This document shows positions 60,765-64,000 of a stretch of 64,000 nt of DNA, piece after piece. Made by a program: the position numbers and the translations under genes. The stretch is from an uncultured Lewinella sp. GTDB taxonomy: Bacteria; Bacteroidota; Bacteroidia; Chitinophagales; Saprospiraceae. Each line of letters opens with the position of its first letter. Position 1 is the first letter of the stretch. The stretch is from contig CALMYQ010000153.1 in NCBI GenBank assembly GCA_937873655.1, positions 1 to 64,000 on the forward strand, given 5' to 3'. The notes under the pieces are model-generated. The model saw only the letters and a program-made list of their open reading frames with translations, had not been told where the DNA came from and ran no database searches.

Positions 60765-63473
60765 ATGATAATGTTGAAACACTACACCATTACCGCTCTC
60801 TTTGTATGGCTGGCTTTCCAGTCGATCGCCCAACCGGGCAATTGCCGCACGGCCGCGGATGAAAACCAGATCAGGTATCTGGAGCAAACCAGGCTGGAAC
60901 GGCAGGCCTATGACGCGCTTGCCGCCGCTGCCCGCAACGGCAACAATTCCATCACCTGGGTGCCCATACAAATACACGATTGCGTGCCCTCGCCGGGCTC
61001 GCTCAACGGGGCATTGGACGATTACACCCTTTGGCAATGGCTCAATGACCTCAATGAGACCTTCCTGCCCTACAACGTCCAGTTCTATGAATGCGGATAC
61101 ATCGACCGCTTCGCCAACCAGGCGCTTTATGCCTTCGACGCATCCGAAGAACCTTCGCTGGCAGCCTACGACGTCCCGAACGTGATCAATATCTACTATT
61201 TCAACGCCGTGACCGACGGATCAGCCGTGTATTGCGGGTATTCCTACCTGCCGCCCAGCCAGGACCGGATCATCCTGTCCAAGGCTGTGAGCTGCAGTCT
61301 GGATTCCGATGTACTGCTGCACGAAATGGGGCATTACCTCAGCCTGTACCATACTCACGGCAAAACCGGCGGCCAGTTGACCGACGAACTGGTTGACGGC
61401 AGCAATTGCAGCACGGCAGGCGATGACGTTTGCGATACGCCCGCAGATCCCAATCTGTATTCCGTCTACAACTGCATCTATTCAAATACCACCCTCCGGG
61501 ACGTCAATAACCAGCTTTATCAGCCGGACCCCTCCAACCTGATGTCGTATGCCCCGTACAACTGCCGCAACCGGTTTACGCCCGGCCAGATGAACCGGAT
61601 GGTTTACAGCGTCCATTATGACCGGAATTACCTGACGGGTTGCGCCCATCCGGGCGGCTGCGAAACCGTGATCGCCGATTTTCCCTATGTGGAAGACTTT
61701 GAGAATGGAACCGGAAACTGGTACCCTACCGAATCCGACCTGTTCGAATTGTTGCCCATGCAGTTGAACGCCGGCCCCACGCCGACTGCCGGAACCGGCC
61801 CCGCAGCCGCCTTCAGCGGTTCGGGCTATATGTACGCCGAATCCAGCAATGATCTGAATGCCTACGACCGTTATTTTGTCCTGAACAGCCCCTGCTTTGA
61901 CCTGCGCAGGCTCAATGCCCCGGAGCTACGGTTTGCCCTGCACGCCGAAGGCGCTACACCCGCCTACATTTTCCTGCAATACAGCGTTGACGGCGGATTT
62001 ACCTGGAAAGGCGATCCCACCTTCCTGTGGGTAGGGCAGGGCAACCAGGGCCCGGCCTGGCAGCAAACAGCCGTCGATCTGACGGATTTCAGCGGGGCGC
62101 CCTACACCCAGTTCAGGTTTGTGGTTAATATGGCCCAGGGCGAACTGGCGGATGTGGCGCTGGATTCCATTGCCATCGCCGATACCCAACCGGACGGCTG
62201 TACGCTGGATCTGGTGTCCTACGTGCGCGATGCGGTTTGTTACGGGGATTCCAGCGGGCAGATCAGCGTCGACCTGCTGGGGGCATTTGTGCCGCCGGTG
62301 GTGTTTTCCTGGTCCAACGGGGCAACGGATCCCGCTGTCTCCGGCCTGGCGCCCGGTGTTTATCCCCTGACCGTCACGGACGGAAACCGCTGTTCGGTCA
62401 CCGGTAATTTTGTGATCAGCGAACCGCCTGTTTTGCAGTTGTCCCTGTCCGCATCCGACGAATCCGGCCCCGGGCAAAGCGACGGGCTGGTCAGCGCAAC
62501 CGTGAGCGGCGGCCGCCCGCCGTATGCCTTCTATTGGTCAAACAGTGCGACCTCAGCCGTGCTTTCCAGCCTGAATGCCGGCCTTTATTCCGTCACGGTC
62601 ACGGATGCCGGCGGATGTGCCAAGACTGCCTCCGTCCTGGTGACCGCTCAGGGGGTGAGTTGCGAAGGCGTATACCGGAATTTCCCTTACGCCCACGGGT
62701 TCGAGAGCGGCCTGGGCTGGTTCGAACAGGAAACGGTATTCGATAACAAGAACTGGACCCAGCGATCCGGCAGTACGCCGACCGGCAATACAGGCCCCTC
62801 ATCCGCCTATGAAGGCGCCCGGTATCGTTACCTGGAAGCATCCGTTTCCCATAACGCACCGCTGCCGGTTGCGATGTTGAAGATCAAGAAATGCCTGGAT
62901 TTTTCCCGGCTGACCAATCCCGTATTCGAGTTCTACTACCACATGTACGGCGCTCAAATGGGGACGCTGCTGGTTGAGATCAGCCTGGATAATGAGAATT
63001 CCTGGCAAACCGTCTGGTCGCTTGCCGGCAATCAGGGCAATCTATGGCATAAGGCCTCGATCGACCTGTCGGCCTTCAAATATGCACCCTTCAAGATCCG
63101 GGTCACCGGGATCGGCGGCCCCGGCGGCCTCAGCGATATTGCCCTGGATGCCTACTATTTCGGCGAATCCGGCGGAAACGCTTACCGGCCGGTGTCTGTC
63201 GGACCGGTTGCCTCAACCGAAACTGCGCCTGAACTCGTATTGTATCCCAACCCGGCAACCGAGGAACTGAATGTCGGCTTGCCGGACGGAAAGGCATACC
63301 GCAGCCTGGAAATTTTCGACCAGAACGGGCGGCTGCATCGCACGATCGACCCGCAAGATATGGAAAACCGAACCCTGACGATTGACCTGAACGGTTTGGC
63401 GCCGGGAGCCTACTTCCTTCGCCTCATCAGCGACGGTGGCGCGGAGGTCCGGCGTTTTGTCAAAATGAAGTGA
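60765..63473 (+). CDS. secreted M43-type metalloprotease with T9SS sorting domain
   Basis: A product of 902 residues (a second start 6 bp on gives MLKHYTIT). Signal peptide ends SIAQ. The catalytic site HEMGHYLSLYH (residues 186-196) fits HExxHxxGxxH with Gly replaced by Leu, as in pappalysin (M43) peptidases; a Met-turn LMSYAPYNC follows. The C-terminal half has two MAM/jelly-roll-like beta domains (FDLRRLNAPELRFALHAEG, and DFSRLTNPVFEFYYHMYG), two SprB-like repeats (VSYVRDAVCYGDSSGQISV and a similar unit), and a T9SS sorting domain (LVLYPNPATEELNV ... GAYFLRLISDGGAEVRRFVKMK). It is secreted and attached at the cell surface. Confidence 0.93.
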   Translation: MIMLKHYTITALFVWLAFQSIAQPGNCRTAADENQIRYLEQTRLERQAYDALAAAARNGNNSITWVPIQIHDCVPSPGSLNGALDDYTLWQWLNDLNETFLPYNVQFYECGYIDRFANQALYAFDASEEPSLAAYDVPNVINIYYFNAVTDGSAVYCGYSYLPPSQDRIILSKAVSCSLDSDVLLHEMGHYLSLYHTHGKTGGQLTDELVDGSNCSTAGDDVCDTPADPNLYSVYNCIYSNTTLRDVNNQLYQPDPSNLMSYAPYNCRNRFTPGQMNRMVYSVHYDRNYLTGCAHPGGCETVIADFPYVEDFENGTGNWYPTESDLFELLPMQLNAGPTPTAGTGPAAAFSGSGYMYAESSNDLNAYDRYFVLNSPCFDLRRLNAPELRFALHAEGATPAYIFLQYSVDGGFTWKGDPTFLWVGQGNQGPAWQQTAVDLTDFSGAPYTQFRFVVNMAQGELADVALDSIAIADTQPDGCTLDLVSYVRDAVCYGDSSGQISVDLLGAFVPPVVFSWSNGATDPAVSGLAPGVYPLTVTDGNRCSVTGNFVISEPPVLQLSLSASDESGPGQSDGLVSATVSGGRPPYAFYWSNSATSAVLSSLNAGLYSVTVTDAGGCAKTASVLVTAQGVSCEGVYRNFPYAHGFESGLGWFEQETVFDNKNWTQRSGSTPTGNTGPSSAYEGARYRYLEASVSHNAPLPVAMLKIKKCLDFSRLTNPVFEFYYHMYGAQMGTLLVEISLDNENSWQTVWSLAGNQGNLWHKASIDLSAFKYAPFKIRVTGIGGPGGLSDIALDAYYFGESGGNAYRPVSVGPVASTETAPELVLYPNPATEELNVGLPDGKAYRSLEIFDQNGRLHRTIDPQDMENRTLTIDLNGLAPGAYFLRLISDGGAEVRRFVKMK

Positions 63474-63576
63474 TCGCGCAATCCCGATGCATATCCGGCG
63501 ACAACCTATGCAGACTTGTTTTCATTGATCCGCCTGCTCATTACAGCTAACCTTTATTGTAATCCCTGAAACCTGA

Positions 63577-63604
63577 CCCCGGTCATTTTTGACCGGGGTT
63601 TTTT
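63577..63604 (+). terminator. rho-independent terminator
   Basis: CCCCGGTCA (63577-63585) pairs with TGACCGGGG (63590-63598), with a T4 loop and a T-run of six. It ends the metalloprotease gene ~100 bp past its stop. Confidence 0.85.
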
Positions 63605-63627
63605 GTTCCGTGAAATTCCATTAAATT

Positions 63628-63641
63628 CGCAATCGATTGCG
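63628..63641. promoter_or_regulatory. perfect 14-bp palindrome before the xylanase gene
   Basis: CGCAATCGATTGCG is its own reverse complement, with central CG as in many LacI-family operators. It lies 26 bp before the ATG at 63668, a usual place for a repressor site. The regulator is not in the window. Confidence 0.45.
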
Positions 63642-63667
63642 TTTACACACCGCGTCAAACACTGACC

Positions 63668-64000
63668 ATGATTCTTTTCTCAACCGCAAAAAAGGGGTGG
63701 ATGCCGGCCGTACTGGCGGCAATGGCCCTGTCTGCCGCCGCACAGGACCCACCTGCCGGTCAGAAGACGCTGAAAGGCGCTTACGAAGACTATTTCCCGA
63801 TCGGGGTTTCCGTCGGGCCTCGGAATCTTTCCGGCGATGAATCGGAACTCATCCTCCGGCAATTTGCAAGTCTGACGGCTGAGAACGTCATGAAAATGGG
63901 GCCGATTCATCCGGAAGAGGATCGCTTCAACTGGGAACCCGCCGACCGCATCGCGGATTTTGCCCGCGGACACGGCCTGAAATTGAGGGGGCATACGCTT
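63668..64000 (+). CDS. GH10 endo-1,4-beta-xylanase, cut by the window edge
   Basis: Only the first 111 residues lie in the window. Start ATG 63668; a longer reading from 63637 lies in another frame and is not supported. A signal peptide (LAAMALSAAAQ) is followed by KGAYEDYFPIGVSVGPRNL, then TAENVMKMGPIHPEEDRFNWEPADRIADFARGHGLKLRGHTL. These are the N-terminal signatures of the GH10 barrel, including the RGHTL strand that normally precedes the W-H of the substrate site. The catalytic Glu residues lie outside the window. It is secreted and cleaves xylan. Confidence 0.92.
   Translation, partial: MILFSTAKKGWMPAVLAAMALSAAAQDPPAGQKTLKGAYEDYFPIGVSVGPRNLSGDESELILRQFASLTAENVMKMGPIHPEEDRFNWEPADRIADFARGHGLKLRGHTL

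Overview
The window looks like chromosomal DNA of a fairly GC-rich member of the Bacteroidota, probably near Saprospiria/Lewinella (the phylum is well supported, the family is inference). Reasons: a type IX secretion (T9SS) C-terminal sorting domain with SprB-like repeats, LytTR/LytS-type two-component pairs, a TonB plug-domain lipoprotein, lipoproteins with Cys signals, and promoters of the Bacteroidota form TTG-N19/20-TAnnTTTG. No tRNA, rRNA, CRISPR array or insertion sequence was recognised.

Layout. 1-8.4 kb: a GH30-like secreted glycosidase, divergent from a lipoprotein metalloprotease and a small lipoprotein; then a short SSB, a Tat-type sugar isomerase-like protein and CTP synthase (pyrG). 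8.4-18.8 kb: a repeat-rich gap, a GT39-like membrane protein carrying in-frame palindromic repeats, an HtrA protease, a stand-alone TonB plug lipoprotein, an ECF sigma factor, a hybrid histidine kinase with a LytTR regulator, an alpha/beta-hydrolase-fold protein and two small secreted proteins. 18.8-53.2 kb: DUF1003, then the main feature.

The main feature is a complete extracellular contractile injection system (eCIS; Afp/PVC type). On the minus strand, in transcription order, are a DUF4157 protein, an unknown secreted protein, a GH18-like enzyme with C-terminal membrane helices, a small membrane protein, a DUF4255 tail terminator, an unknown protein, sheath, two tubes, DUF5908, LysM hub adaptor, VgrG-like spike, PAAR tip, gp25, two baseplate J-like wedge proteins, a fibre-like protein, a 1538-residue tape-measure protein and an AAA+ ATPase. 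Divergent on the plus strand are a membrane-anchored nSTAND-like/beta-propeller protein with a ruined P-loop, an Ig-like protein, a DUF4407 membrane protein and a TrmH-type methyltransferase. Back-to-back promoters with 19-bp spacers can be read between the two arms. No phage head, portal or terminase genes and no T6SS membrane-complex genes occur. Unusual points are a tandem helix-hairpin-helix tail on one baseplate protein, repeat units in the tape-measure protein, and repeat arrays placed inside the structural operon.

53.2-64 kb: a porin-like barrel, EngB, a glycerolipid acyltransferase, a DEDDh exonuclease, a small membrane protein, a LytTR regulator with a TPR-LytS kinase, a secreted M43 metalloprotease with a T9SS domain, and the start of a GH10 xylanase preceded by a perfect 14-bp palindrome.

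A second theme is the intergenic DNA. Several gaps share one design: a G/T-rich or purine-rich short array, a GC-rich palindrome of one recognisable family, and in most cases a second array. One copy set has entered a coding sequence in frame.
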